Shown here: in pieces, positions 1 through 12,287 of the stretch
How the letters are laid out: each line of letters opens with the position of its first letter
Position numbering within the stretch: position 1 is the stretch's first letter
NCBI GenBank assembly: GCA_019096065.1
Contig: JAGUCH010000003.1
Coordinates: 3,224,001 to 3,288,000, forward strand
DNA: 64,000 nt
Direction: 5' to 3'
Source: Paracyclopina nana
Taxonomy: Eukaryota; Arthropoda; Copepoda; Cyclopoida; Cyclopettidae
Program-made: the position numbers and the translations under genes
Notes under the pieces: model-generated
What the model was told of the DNA's origin: nothing
What the model saw: only the letters and a program-made list of their open reading frames with translations
Database searches by the model: none

Positions 1-769
1 TCCATCTTGATTGCGGTCAAAAAGTTGGAAGTACTGCAAAGCTTCAGCCTCCTTCTCAAGCCGCTCTTTTTCCTCTTTCTCTTGTCTGACGCGATCCTCT
101 TCCTCTCGAATGACATCTAACGCTGCCTTTTCAGCACTTTCAGCCTCATCCTTGACTAGCTTTTTGGCCTCCTTCTCTGCGTTGAGTTTCTCAAGTTCCA
201 GACGCTTAACGCTGATGTCATTCTCCTTTTCCGATTTCATCTGAATGCCTTGTTGTTGCATTTCAGCCTTGAGCTTAAGGCCCTCAACTACCACTTTTTC
301 CAGCCTCTCTCGCTCAGCCCTCTCTGCAGCTCCCATTTCATCACAGTTGTTGGCACATGGAGACCCAGCAACCAAAGCCCATTCATCACTGCCGTCACAG
401 CAATCACAGATGCCATCATTGACTCTAGATGATGGGTTTAGGGTGGGCCGGAATCCTACATTGGAGCAGTAAAAGACTCCATTGGAGCATGCCGATGTTC
501 CAGGCTCATCGCTTCCGTCCTGAGAGTAGGAAACGATGCTTTGACACTTCAAGAAGATTGAAGCCAAACTTTACCTTGCAATCACAGTAGTCGTCATTGA
601 CTTGGTCGAAGGGAATTTCGGCACTTCCATCGAGGCATTTAAACGAGGAACTTGGGTTGTAAAACGAAGCCAAGTCAGGACGGACTCCTCGAGGCCTCGC
701 AGCCGAGGATTCTGCGATCAAGGCTGGCAAACACACTAGAAGTACTCCAAAGTAGGTCATAATTCGCAA
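1..769 (-). CDS. PRKCSH: Glucosidase 2 subunit beta, N-terminal part (runs off window)
   Basis: Regulatory beta subunit of ER alpha-glucosidase II, which trims glucose from N-glycans in the ER lumen. Two exons are visible on the minus strand: 575-769 (start ATG 769) and 1-519, joined by a 55-bp GT-AG intron. The first 22 or so residues form a signal peptide (FGVLLVCLPALIAESSA). Two LDL-receptor-class-A-like cysteine modules follow, with the hallmark VNDDYCDCKDGSDEPGT and VNDGICDCCDGSDEW. Then comes a long Glu/Lys-rich coiled coil, and at the edge the start of an EF-hand (LFDRNQDG). The intron falls inside the first module exactly at CDCK/DGSDEP. About 238 of the usual 500-odd residues are seen; the mannose-receptor-homology domain and HDEL-type tail lie outside. 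Divergent to SLC35C1, about 700 bp away. Confidence 0.93.
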
Positions 770-1467
770 AGTGGAACCACGGATGGCCGAAAGTGACCCA
801 GTGAGTTACATATGAAGAGAAATGCTGACGTTGCGTTAAAAGCCGCAACCAAAACAGATCGAATTTCAAACCCTAGCCTTCTTTTAAAGTGACATATTTT
901 CAATTATTTATTTATTTTTATTTTTCAAGCTTCAAAAAATGTATGATGATATTCAAAACGATAACTCAATTACTATTACAGAAAATCGAATCGTTGAATT
1001 CAAGTGCATATATCATATGAGTCATCGAAAACCGCCTCAAAAATATCGTTTCAACTTCTGTTGACACTTGAGGCTGAGTAACTGAGACTGACTGAGTCGT
1101 CTGCAGTTTTTAAAAATTAAAAGGCTTCTGAAAAAATAACGTATTTTTTATTTTAATTGTAATTTAGCTTTTTATTAAGTATGGTTAACGCTGTTTACAA
1201 TGTCTCTTTTTTTAAACGGAATTCCGATAAATTCGTCGAATACATTGCTCAAATCAGTGCAGGTAATTAAAAATCGAGGTACTTTATTGCCGCTTCTTGC
1301 CTACTCAAATTTCCATCATGCATCAATTTTCACAAATAGAAACTCGTGTAACATTTTTTTCTGCCAGGTGTCCGAATTTTTCGTAAATTCGATATAGAAC
1401 ACCTGCTACCAAAAAAGTGCTGTGCTAAATATATTTTCTGCCTTTCAGACGTGTCCCCTTTTTTCAC
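770..1467. promoter_or_regulatory. Divergent intergenic region, PRKCSH / SLC35C1
   Basis: This stretch separates two divergent genes and probably holds both promoters. A possible 5' leader exon for SLC35C1 lies at 1200-1262: an open ATG reading frame of 21 codons ending in CAG followed by the donor GTAATT. AG acceptors follow at about 1369 and 1449. Spliced to the second acceptor it would be an upstream ORF that overlaps the main ATG in another frame. No TATA box stands out. Confidence 0.35.
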
Positions 1468-2805
1468 ATGTCTTTAAACGAGGATACCAATCAAAAACTT
1501 TTGTCAGATGAAATTTCCATTGAGCCAAACGAAAACACTGAAAGGCTGAAAGGTTTAATGAGGCAACTGTCTGAAAAATCCCCAGAAATGGATACTGGAA
1601 ACGGCTCACTGGCAAAAAGATACACTAAAATCTTCACTGTGGTGGCTCTCTACTGGTATTTGCTTGAAAAGCTCACATTTATCAGTTAACTTTTAATGAA
1701 ATTTTTTGCAGGGGTGTCTCCATAACTCTGGTGTTTTTAAACAAAGCTCTTCTTAGTGGAACTGCTAGTGTGGATGCCCCCCTTTTTATTACATGTTTCC
1801 AATGTGCAATTACCGCAGCTGCTTGCTATGGAATAGCCGCACTTCCTCCGAATTGGGGCGAATCATTGTCTTGCGGGCAAATAATCATCTCCCATGCAAC
1901 TTTGAAGAAAGTTATGCCTCTATCGATTGTGTTCGTGGCAATGATAACTTTTAACAATTTGTGCTTGAAATACGTTGGAGTCTCCTTCTACTACATTGGA
2001 CGCTCACTAACCACAGTGTTTAATGTGGTGCTCACTTACTTGTTCCTGGGTGAGAAGACCTCTACACGAGCTGTTGTTTGTTGCGCTGTCATCATTTTCG
2101 GATTTTGGTTGGGAATCGATCAAGAACATGAAAGTGGCGAGTCCTCTCAAACAAGATCAATCATTACTCATTGTCATGCTACTAATTCCATATTTTAGGG
2201 ACTCTGTCTGTCAGTGGAACTCTCTATGGTGTCCTGGCCTCAATCTTTGTTTCTCTGTATGCCATTTTCATCAAGCGCATTTTGCCTGTGGTTGACAATG
2301 ATGTGTGGCTCTTGACATTCTACAACAATGTCAATGCGATGCTGCTCTTTTTACCACTCATGGTGATTTTTGGAGAGTTTCCTGTCATTCTGGCCTTTCC
2401 TGGGCTCTTTTCCTTCTCCTTTTGGTTTCTTATGACTCTTGGAGGAATTTTTGGTTGTGCAATAGGTTATGTAACAGGCCTTCAAGTCAAGGTAATTTAT
2501 CTTTTTACAACTTTTTAGGAAAGTTAGCTATTTTTAAATGCCTACAGGTGACCTCACCCTTGACTCATAACATATCAGGGACTGCAAAAGCCGCTGCTCA
2601 AACTGTTTTAGCGACACAAGTGAATAGTGAAGTCAAATCTTTCATGTGGTGGGTGTCGAATGCGGTGGTCCTATTTGGCAGCGCAGCCTATGCTCGTGTA
2701 AGACAACTGGAAATGGCTGACAAAGCTAAAGCAGTCCTTCCCACCAGCAATGTTGCTAAAAATGCACCTGAGCAGAGCAACTCGGATAAACAGTCCATAT
2801 CATAG
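1468..2805 (+). CDS. SLC35C1: GDP-fucose transporter (Golgi, SLC35C1 family)
   Basis: Nucleotide-sugar antiporter that brings GDP-fucose into the Golgi lumen in exchange for GMP. Four exons: 1468-1655, 1712-2136, 2199-2491 and 2548-2805. Family-diagnostic stretches are [45 protein letters not shown] and [18 protein letters not shown], all in the order of the animal family. About ten hydrophobic helices are spread over the chain, after a polar cytosolic N-terminus of about 50 residues. The intron after HES lacks a good GT donor; GC at 2137 (GCGAGT) keeps the conserved Gly-Thr, so it is probably a GC-AG intron. A GT at 2134 would instead give Arg. A polyadenylation signal AATAAA follows at 2852. 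Function fits FUOM elsewhere in the window, but the two genes are not adjacent. Confidence 0.93.
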
Positions 2806-2851
2806 GTGAGTTGACACATTTGATATTTAAAGACATTATTTGTTTTGTCTT

Positions 2852-2857
2852 AATAAA
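2852..2857 (+). other. Polyadenylation signal of SLC35C1
   Basis: AATAAA, 47 bases past the SLC35C1 stop codon and on its strand. Confidence 0.6.
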
Positions 2858-3054
2858 TGGGTGCTGAAATCATGGTGTGAAAAGAGCAATTTTATTTTAT
2901 GTAAAATAATTTCATAAAAGCATGAATTTACATTTGGTGAGAAAGTCTTATTTTGAGCTTTTTTGCTGAGCAGTAATGTCGTATTTTTAGGGTGTGATGC
3001 AAATGATCGCCATTCTTCAATGCAATATGAAACAATAATAATTGCAGATTAGTT

Positions 3055-5504
3055 TCAAGGTTGCCTGCTTTCTTCATTGTCTTGAGCACATCCTGGTTCT
3101 TGATTTGGGTGCTTCTCATCATCAACTGTTTCCTCGATATCATGAGCGGTTAAAGCTAAAAAAAATGCAATTACAGCAGCCAAAATTTTATCACTATGAC
3201 TATGTTACTTTTTATTTGTTCATGCATTTCATCCAGGGAATGCACAACAATGAAGTTTTTGATTTTGGCTCCTTGGAAAGTTGCCTCAACTTTGGCAGAG
3301 ACATTGAAGAATATAACTGCTTGGTTTCTTTTCCCAAAATCAGATATCATTGACTTGAATCCTTCGGCTGCAGTGAAGTCTGCATCAGATATATGGCTGC
3401 AGTCAAGAACAACTGGTAATTGAGCTTTTCCGACACCAATTGCAGCTTTGTTGATTTGGTGTCGCACAAAGGACACTGCAGGAAACAGTAATGCTCTGTC
3501 GAGAGACACAAATATAAATTGACTTCTTGGTTCAACTTCATCAAGCTTTGCCGTGATGTTGGGTCTAGCTGATTGGTAAAGAATCACCATAACTTGAATG
3601 GCCACTCCCACCAAGATTCCATATTCTAGGCCCCAGAATAAGCAGCACAAAAATGTTGCAAAAGCAGGTATCAAGTCAATCTCTGAAAGTTGGTTAGTTT
3701 TAAAATTCGTACATTAACCCATCTAGTGTTGTATGTTCACTTACTTTTTGAGCGCCACATAGGCATGATAACTTCATATTCCACACTGAATATCACTGCA
3801 GTGATTATGACGGCTGCTAAGCTAGCTTTAGGAATAAATGCGCAGAATGGCATGAGAACTGCTAATGCCATAACCACCAAAGCACCAGTGTACACTCCGC
3901 CCAAAGTTGTCTTAACGCCTGATGCAGCATTGACTGCAGTTCTTGAAAATGATCCTGTCGTTGGCATGGAAGAGACAAATGAACCCAATATGTTGCACGC
4001 TCCTAGAGCTATCATTTCCTGGCTGGCATCAACAGGCTTTCCACCCGCTTAAAAATAGTTCAATCAAAACTGTCTTAAATCTTGAGAAACTAAATTTACC
4101 AAATGCTTTGGCTATGGCTACATTCTCAAGGATGGCCAAAAGTGGAATGATGATCAAAGCTGGTCCCAGCTCCGTCACCATCCCCTCAAAGTCTACCAGC
4201 TGTCCTGTTGTTGTATCATTATGACTGAAAGGTGGGGGTTGAAAAGGAGGTAGGCCGGATTTAATATTCCCAGTGAGAATAAAAGTAGTGTTCCTTGTGG
4301 CTTCTTCTGGCAAGTCAGGATCAATACAGTAGGAGACAGCAGTGAATATGATCACAACTATTGCATTCCTGGCTGTTGAAATTACCCATATTGATCTTGA
4401 CAAAACTTTCCGCATAGTTTCATTTCCACAGAACAAAGGTTGACAGAATAATTGGGTCTTTGTTGGGCTCTCTGATGGCTTGTCAAACCATTTGACATTT
4501 TTGAGTTCCTTCAAAATATGCAAGAGTGAGAAAAATAGATAAAACAACGTAATAATAATAATAATTTACCCTCATGAGTAAAAGCACAATAATGCAGAAG
4601 ATTCCAAGGATCGAGTCTTCCAGCCTAGCTGATTCAATATTGTCAAACACTTCCTTCCATGTCCCAGCGAGACCCTCCTCATGAGACTTGTGCTTGATTT
4701 CAAGGCCGAAAATGGACTTCACTTGTCCCGAGGCAATGGTGATGGCTGCTGCAGATGTGAAGCCTGCTGTAACTGGCACCGAAATGAAATCTATGACAAA
4801 CCCTGCAATTCAGCTTAAATGAGCAACATCTTTAGGTGCATAAAAAGCCATGTTTGTTGTACCCAATTTCAAGAAGCCAAGCAACGTGACAATAAGTCCA
4901 CTTAAAAAGGTTAGCAATACCACATAGTCAGGTCCTTTGCTAGCATACTGCGCAGTAAGTAAGGACATGATGGCTGTAGGTCCCACGGTGATATCCTTTG
5001 AGCTTCCGAGGAAGATGTAGACAAAGCAACCCATGAAAGCTGAGTAGAGTCCATACTACAAAAGAAGTTGATGCACTGCAGTATCGGCAAAAAACCTGGA
5101 GGTTCTTACTTGAGGAGGCATATTAGCTACTAGGGCATAAGCTATGCCCTGTGGGATTGCAGTGAGTCCCACCGTGATGCCTGCAATGAGATCAGACACT
5201 CCAGTCTCCAAATCATATCTTGGCAGCCAGACGAAAATTGGGAGCTTCTTATAGAGCTCTTTCTTGCTGCACGCATTTTGAGCCTTCTTCTTAGCCCAGC
5301 ACAATGCAGGGTATTTCTTTTGCTTGCATTGCTCGTCTCCATTGTTTTCCACGGTGATCTTTGCATCTGTGTCAGGATCTGCAAAGTTCACAATCAAATA
5401 GATGCTATGATTAAGAATGATGAATTACCCTTGGGTATTCCTGACGCAAAATCGTTGCTGTCTTTATTGTTAGTCAGCAAGTTGAAAAGTGGGTAAAGAG
5501 GCAT
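3055..5504 (-). CDS. SLC26A11-like sulfate/anion transporter, copy 1
   Basis: SLC26/SulP anion transporter, closest in pattern to sodium-independent sulfate transporter SLC26A11. Eight exons on the minus strand: 5429-5504, 5110-5378, 4863-5055, 4570-4802, 4100-4508, 3745-4047, 3209-3682 and 3055-3155. These give 685 residues with consistent phase. Order: cytosolic N-terminus; transmembrane core with GITVGLTAIPQGIAYALVAN and GLYSAFMGCFVYIFLGSSKD; VTAGFTSAAA; ISTARNAIVV; VTGSF-type SMPTTGSFSRTAVNA; then a C-terminal STAS domain (VVLDCSHISDADFTAAEGF). The N-terminus carries Lys/Cys-rich residues. It sits head-to-tail with a second copy (6743-9098) whose exon lengths largely match, so the pair is a tandem duplication. 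Substrate is inferred from the family only. Confidence 0.92.
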
Positions 5505-6742
5505 GTCAACGTAAAGTAGCCTCGAAGCAACCTCAATTTGGACTAATCAATGCAATCTTGGCAATTGGCCGCCAGTAAGTATGCGAAAAAAGTAAGAACA
5601 AATCGAGGTTTGCGGAACTTCCTATATACAAAACTGCGGTCTTTTTATTTGGTGGCTTTATCGCAATTTTTTCTCACCTTCATGCTCACTGTCTAAAAGA
5701 GGATCCATAACTGATACTATATATGCGCTGTAAATCTGGGCCTAGACTCTGTGGAACGCTCGTAAAGAGCAATATGCACACCACCAAAGTTGCCAGAAAG
5801 CTCAATAGAAAGCAGAAATGCATTTGTATGTACACACCAGTTGCTTAGGATACTCAGTATAGGCTGATTCTATACTTACAAACATCAAATGCTAGGAGAG
5901 ACCGCAACATTTAAAATAGTCATTCACGCAACCTGGACAAGTACATACTCAAATAAAATTACTTTATCCTAATAGCACAAAATACAAAATTGTCACTTTG
6001 AGAATTCAGGTTTCCATCTGCTAAACAAAGGAATTTGTCAGAATGGCAAAATAGGTCTTCGCTAAATAATGTACCCAAAAACGCCCTGCCTGCGAGGATT
6101 ATTGCAAATGTAGTACATACCTTGCGAAATGGAGCTCAATGTGGTTGAAATTGTCTCTGTTGATCCGCTATTTATGGCATTCATGCCTTCGAAGATTTCA
6201 GCTTTTTACTACTGTCACCAATATTGCCCAAGCTCAAACTGAACTATGTGGGTATTTCAGTTCTTCTTTACAACCTACCTTTTAGATCATGCAGCACAGT
6301 GGGAAAAACCCTGAGAAATTGGTCAAGTGAAAGTGGACCTAATTAATCTTTGGTAAGAGATGCAAGTTTCAAAAGGGTATTTTTAGGTTTCATGTGCGCC
6401 AACTTGACCCACAGTGCATACCAATACTTGTTTAACTATGCGGCGCCACATTGAACTGTTGAACATGACCATTAAAACAGGATCTCTTAGAATAAGGCAA
6501 ACTGGCGAAAAAAAAAACATTGCTACCTTGATACAATATTGAAACACTTTTATAAGCCTCACGCTTGCACAAGTATGTATCTCTTCAATTCTTGCAACAC
6601 TGCATAATGATTTATTAATGCTGTATTCGAGTAAGAAAAATACTAAACTTATTAATAGCAAAGTAAGCATAAGAAAATAGATTCCAATCAAGCTGATGTT
6701 GCTCGTGCACTTTGATTTTTGATTGATTTCTATGTAAGTAAC
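5505..6742. other. Intergenic region between the two SLC26 copies
   Basis: No gene I can support. It must contain the promoter of copy 1 and the 3' untranslated end of copy 2. The one longer reading frame, on the minus strand near 6383-6691, is hydrophobic by base composition, has no splice context and no recognisable motif. Confidence 0.5.
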
Positions 6743-9098
6743 TTAGGAGCCATCAGCTCCAATTACTACATTTTCTGGATGTTCATGAATACTCATGGAT
6801 TCGCCTTCAATGAACAAGTCTACAATGAAAAAATATTTAAGGAGGAGGGATATCTTATGAATGAAAATTACCCTTAAGAAACTCATGCACTTCCTCAAAA
6901 GAGTTGAGTATGATGAATGGCTCAGATGTAGCTCCCCTGAAAACATCCACAACCTTTGGGGAGATATGCAGAAATATGAGAATTTGATTTCTTTCCTTGA
7001 AATCCTCTATTAGTTTCTTAAAGCCTTGAGCAGCAGTGAAATCAGCATCTGATATGTGGCTGCAGTCAAGAACCAAGGGCCATTTAGATTCTCCCTCTTT
7101 CAAACCAGCTTTGTCAATTTTGTGTTTCACAAAGGACACTGAGGGAAATAGGATTCCCCCATCTAGTTCCATGTAAATGTAGTAGCACCCATCATGGTTC
7201 TTATCCACTTGATGCAACTCAATATTTACTCTTGGTCTAGCAGACTTGTACAGAAGGCCTAAAACTTGCGTGCCAATTCCACATAAGATGCCATACTCTA
7301 GGCCCCAGAATAGGCAGAAAAGGAATGTGATGAATGCAGGCATTAAGTCAGACTCTGAAAACAGATTTGAGATAGATCAATAGTGATGTAAAAATCTTAA
7401 TTGCGTTTAGTTACTTTTTGTCTGCCATATTGGCTTGAGGATGTGAATCTCAACATTGCAGATTGCTGCAGTGATGATTACAGCAGCCAGAGTTGGCTTT
7501 GGAATGTATGCGCAAAATGGCATGAGTACGGCCAAAGCCAAGATTACCAAACTTCCCGTGTATATCCCACCCATAGTAGTCTTCACGCCAGAAGCAGCAT
7601 TAACTGCAGTTCTTGAAAATGATCCTGTGACTGGCATAGATGAGACAAATGATCCGAGAAAGTTGCACACACCTAAAGCAATCATCTCTTGGCTTGCGTC
7701 CACAGACTTTCCACAAGCTATATAACGTAAAGTGTGAAAATCTTAAGTAGCATCATAGTAATTTGAAAATCATTTACAAAATGACTTTGCAATGGCAACA
7801 CTCTCAAGTACTGCTAAAATTGGAATGAGTATCAAGGCAGATCCCATTTCTGCCACCAGCTCATTAAAGTCCTGAATGAGACCCATCTCTGTGTTGTTGT
7901 GGCTGAATTCTGGAAGCTGGAAAGGTGGAAGGCCAGCTTGGATATTGCCAGTGAGAATGAAGGTTGTGTTTCTTGTTGGCTCATCTGGCAAATGAGGATC
8001 CAAGCAATAAGCGACAATGGAAAAAGTGATCACCACAATTGCATTCCTTGCTGTTGAAATGACCCAAAAACACTTTGCTATGACTTTCCTACGAAATTCA
8101 GATTTGCAGCCTGCATCTGCAATCCCTTTCAGCCATTTTGAACTGTTGACATTCTGCCATGAAATAGCTCTCAAAACATGGGTTTTAAAGGTTATCAAAG
8201 AAAACATATATACCTTCATGAGCAAAAGCAGTATTATGCAGGATACCCCTAAAAGCGAGTCTGCCAACCTTATGGTTTCAATATTGTCAAATACATCCTT
8301 TAGGACACCTTCCAACCCTTCAAGATGTGATTTGTGCTCAATTTTTAGGCCGAAGATGGACTTGATTTGTCCTGATGCAATCATAATGGAGGCTGCAGAG
8401 GTGAATCCTGCAGTCACAGGCTCAGATATGAAATCAATCACAAATCCTGGAATCAAGAATTTTTCAAAATTTGATGATTGAAAGAAAATTGACAAAACTT
8501 GAATGTAGTATAGTACCCAGCTGTAGGAATCCTAGGAGCATTATTATTAAGCCTGTCAAAAAAGTGAGCAATACAACAACTGATGGGCTTTTAGCTGCCA
8601 TTTCAGTGGATAGCAAGGCCATAATGACTGTGGGTCCTACAGTGATATCCTTTGAGCTGCCAAAGATGATGTAAGCAAAGCATCCCATGAAAGCCGAATA
8701 GAGTCCATACTTTAAAAGTGGAACTAGTTTTAGAAGGCTCAAAGATGTGCTGCCAACTAAATGTCAATCACCTGGGGAGGCATGTTGGCTATTAGAGCAT
8801 ATGCAATGCCCTGAGGTATCACAGTAAGCCCTACAGTAATTCCTGCAATTACATCTGACACAGCTTTTTCCAAATTGTAGTGAGGCAGCCACTCAAAAAT
8901 GGGCATTTTTCTGTGTAACTGCTTTCTTGTAAAGGCACTTCTCCATTGTCTTTTGACCCACAAAGAGGTCCTTTGGCTACAACTTGGCTCATTTTGGTTT
9001 TGAACTTGGTATGATGTTCCATTTCCTATATAAACTCAATTTGCCAATCTGTATTTCTCATATATATAGTAATTTTAGAATGTCTTACTCTGCTTCAT
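6743..9098 (-). CDS. SLC26A11-like sulfate/anion transporter, copy 2
   Basis: Second SLC26/SulP transporter of the tandem pair, 642 residues. Exons on the minus strand: 9089-9098, 8772-9025, 8517-8709, 8214-8446, 7778-8153, 7415-7717, 6872-7354 and 6743-6819. Exons 3, 4 and 6 are exactly 193, 233 and 303 nt, as in copy 1; exon 5 is 33 nt shorter. The same landmarks are present: GITVGLTVIPQGIAYALIAN, GLYSAFMGCFAYIIFGSSKD, ISTARNAIVV, SMPVTGSFSRTAVNA, and a STAS domain with LVLDCSHISDADFTAAQGF. The N- and C-termini differ strongly from copy 1. The first coding exon is only 10 nt (ATGAAGCAGA), chosen because no in-frame ATG exists in exon 2 before the conserved core; this start is the least certain part. 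Confidence 0.9.
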
Positions 9099-10105
9099 GA
9101 TGGATTAATTCCACCTGTCCAGCTTCAAGAAACTGAGGAACTTTGCTAAAAATTACCCAATTATATCTTCAAAGTCAAAGTTGCTTTAGCTGGTTGCAAC
9201 TAGAAATCACTCATGTTGCTAACCTAAGAAATATTTTAAGCAAATTAAATTAGAGTGGAGCATCACTTGAGCGAAGCTTCCCATCTATTTGCTTCGCGAT
9301 GGTAGCATTTTTCCTGCAAAAGTTGAATTCGGATGCCTAAATAGTTTCAACTTTTTATCGTCTCTTCATACAGTGGTCAGGCTGAACTTTGCACTATATA
9401 CACGCAAACTCAATTCTGGCCAATAAAAGTTAAACGATAGTAGTGCAAACAAATTTGCACATTCATGGTAGCAACAAATCTTAATTTTTTTCAACAAATT
9501 GCAATTTTTGCGCAAAATACCCAAGGTTCTCAAGTCTGTTCAACCTGATAACAAGGAGCTACGCTGATCAAAGATAGACACTCGTATATATTCATAGTTT
9601 AATCACAAAACCTTTGGATAATTTTAAAAATTATTAAGAACTTCCTCGAATTTCCATTCTTATTGGCTGGAAAACAAAAAAAAGTTTACAAAGCACTTTT
9701 GCCAAGAGGGCAAATAGCTTCAAAGCTTATAAGGAAGCTTTTCGGGGAATCCCCGGCCAAAATATTCCAATGTAATGAAGTTGGACATAAAGCAAGTTTG
9801 AAAACTTATTATATGTCAATGCACAACCAGTTATAGATAAAGATCACTATTGATTCTATAGTCGCCCAACATTGACAGCTGAAACTGGCTCTAGATCTGA
9901 ATTTCTTAATTAGAACAATGGGACCAGATTGAGCCATTTGATCAAAGTCAATTGACACTTTAAAAAGTCAGAATTCAAGCATTTGAGTGGGTGAATAGGC
10001 TAACTGGAAAAGGGTAAAATCATATTTCGGAAGAAGAGCCATCCATCTTATTTAGAGACAAATTGTGAATTAAATATTTTTTGCATGGTTATCCATTCTC
10101 TCGGC
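9099..10105. other. Intergenic region, no gene seen
   Basis: A 1 kb AT-rich stretch between the SLC26 copy 2 start and the stop of the BTB/zinc-finger gene. I see no reading frame, RNA gene or clear repeat in it. Confidence 0.5.
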
Positions 10106-11577
10106 CTATTGTTGATCTTCTTGTTCTTGTTGTGACACAACCAAAGTATCACCTTGGTCTAGGAAATTAGGTGGGACTAGATGAGCAGGTATGAATTGAC
10201 CCATTTGGCTCAATTGCAGCATCTTTTCAAAATGCCCCCTGCTTCGAATGTGCTTGTAGAAATGGTAAGATGACTTGAACTTGACATTGTTTCTGATGCA
10301 AATTTCACACGAGGATTGCTTGGCCAACATTGCTACCACCTCATCAGCACCTTGGCCAATGATTTCAGTTGGATCCAACAGCTGAGGAATGGACTGATTC
10401 AGAGACTTCATTGTCATGGCTTTGTCAATATGCGCCATGGTTGTCAGATGCTTCTTGAAATGGTGGACCCTTTTGAATGACATGACGCAGACAGCACAAT
10501 TATAGGGACTTTCTCCAGTGTGTATTCGCATGTGATTTGTGCAATTTTGCTTGGTAGCAAAGTCTTTCCCACAATCTTGGCAGAAAAACCTACGCTGCCC
10601 GTGACACACTGATTTATGCTGATATAGAACATTTCTCTGCTTGAATTTGGCTCCGCATTCCAAGCAGTTCAACTTACGATCTCCATGCAACTTTCGATGA
10701 CTCGAACACAAATCTTTGGTATGGAAAGCTTTGCCACAAATGTCACACAAATGAGACTTGTAGTTTTTGTGGGTGAGCAAATGATCCTTCAAGCTTGATT
10801 GGTGCCTGTAACGCTTGTCGCAAATGTAGCAGGCAAAGGCATACACTTTGTGCACATTTTCCACGTGCTTTCTTAAAGCCACGTGCGTGAAAAAGTGAGA
10901 ATTGCATCCCTCAGCTGTGCAATGATAAGTCAACTCTCCTTTTTTTAATCTTGCCATCTTAATATCGTCCTGTGGATCAAAAAACACTTTTAAAAAGATT
11001 CGTGACGTAAATGAAATTTTGTTACCGTATTGGGTACTTCAAAGATCTCGTCTTCCGAAACTTCTTGAGCTTCGGGATTTTCCTCTGAAAAAGGAATGTC
11101 AAGTAAGAATAAAAGAAATAAGAAATCGCAGCACAATGATTTGTTTTTACCTTGTGATATTTTTGACAGGCTCATGCGAATGTCCATGCTTTTCAATAAT
11201 CCTGATAAAAGGGCAAACATTTCTTCGTCAATTTCTTGCTTGTTCTCACCCAAATGAATCAGATTTAGCAGAAGTTCTATGACTGGCCGAGGGATTTCAG
11301 GCATTATCAAATCAATATCAGAGTCTGTGTTTGATACAACGTCGTTGACCAGCGGGGAAACGGCGCAAAGGACACTTTTATCAATGAAAAATTCTTCGTT
11401 GGAAGAGCTTAGATAAATTCTGACATTTTTTGTTGCACTGACATTCAGAAAATTGGCTGATATTTCCGCACAAAGCCAATTCGACACCAAACTTGACATC
11501 TTTAATGTTTTTCTGAATCGGAATGGAAATGGTTTTTGTTGTGAAAACTCACATGCTATTTTTAAGGCCATTTTCAA
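10106..11577 (-). CDS. BTB-like / C2H2 zinc-finger protein
   Basis: Probable DNA-binding transcription regulator of 449 residues. Exons on the minus strand: 11151-11577, 11026-11084 and 10106-10969. Residues about 50-115 resemble a BTB/POZ fold (VRIYLSSSNEEFFIDKSVL, then SPLVNDVV). A Glu-rich linker follows, then seven C2H2 fingers between about residues 170 and 430. Examples are CDICGKAFHTKDLCSSHRKLH and CQDCGKDFATKQNCTNHMRIH with the linker TGESPY. The last finger has a longer C-x2-C to H spacing (CEICIRNN...HFYKHIRSRGH). The protein ends in a Gln/Glu-rich tail. I chose the ATG at 11577, but ATG 11499 (MSSLVSNW) is an equally possible start. I do not recognise an ortholog. Confidence 0.8.
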
Positions 11578-12133
11578 ACCAAGAATACTTTACAAATACT
11601 AGCATAAATCCCTCAAAAAACTTATTATCTGATTATTTGCATTTTCAAAAAACTTTTTACCTCCGTATTATTAGTTTTTATATTATTTTCAGGAGATAAG
11701 TTATTCTCACTTTACATTGAAAATGGCTTCGCCTCTTATCGGTCCATTCTAAACTTTTCAGCTCTGGCTAATTTTGCCTAGAAACTTGGAAGTTCAGCAT
11801 TTCAGGATTTTCAGCCTAAAAGAGCCTATTTCTCATGTCAGTGATGTAACCTGATGGCTTCGTTTCGTTGAAGGCTTATTTTTTGCAAGGCTGAAAAGCT
11901 CCGATGTTCCGCAATTGATTTCGAAAGGTAGCTAAATTCTTTTTGGCAGTTTATCCATGAAGAAACTTTTTTCTACTTACTAAATATTAAAGTAAGGTAC
12001 ATAGGTAATCTAATACTGTGATTTGAGGGTGTCTCTAAACACTCTAGTTTTTAAGTGTCTCATGAAAATGATAATTCGTTAAAGCACTTTGCAATATAAG
12101 TCTTACCATGAAAGATTGCACAATAAATAGATC

Positions 12134-12280
12134 GGTCTCTAGACTTTTGCCCCTAGCCGTTTACCCCTGATATGTTTGCCCCAGGCCGTTTGCCCCTAAA
12201 TTTTTTGTCCACCCACAAGACATTTGCCCTTTGGATTTTTGCTCCTAGACAAGTTTGCCCCATGGATTTTTGCCCCTGGG
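12134..12280. repeat. Solo arm of the 'TTTGCCCC' foldback-like repeat
   Basis: Degenerate short repeats built on TTTGCCCCT with about 15-19 bp spacing. The start GGTCTCTAGACTTTTGCCCC and the following order of units match, unit by unit, the outer end of the right arm of the element at 42384-43942 read on the minus strand. This is therefore a dispersed family rather than a local microsatellite. No matching second end was found nearby, so this copy is truncated. A weaker tract in the same orientation continues at about 12910-12995. Confidence 0.7.
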
Positions 12281-12287
12281 GCTCTAG

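Noticed and set aside
6383..6691. 102-codon minus-strand frame with hydrophobic stretches
   Set aside because: No motif or splice context, and composition typical of AT-rich intergenic DNA.
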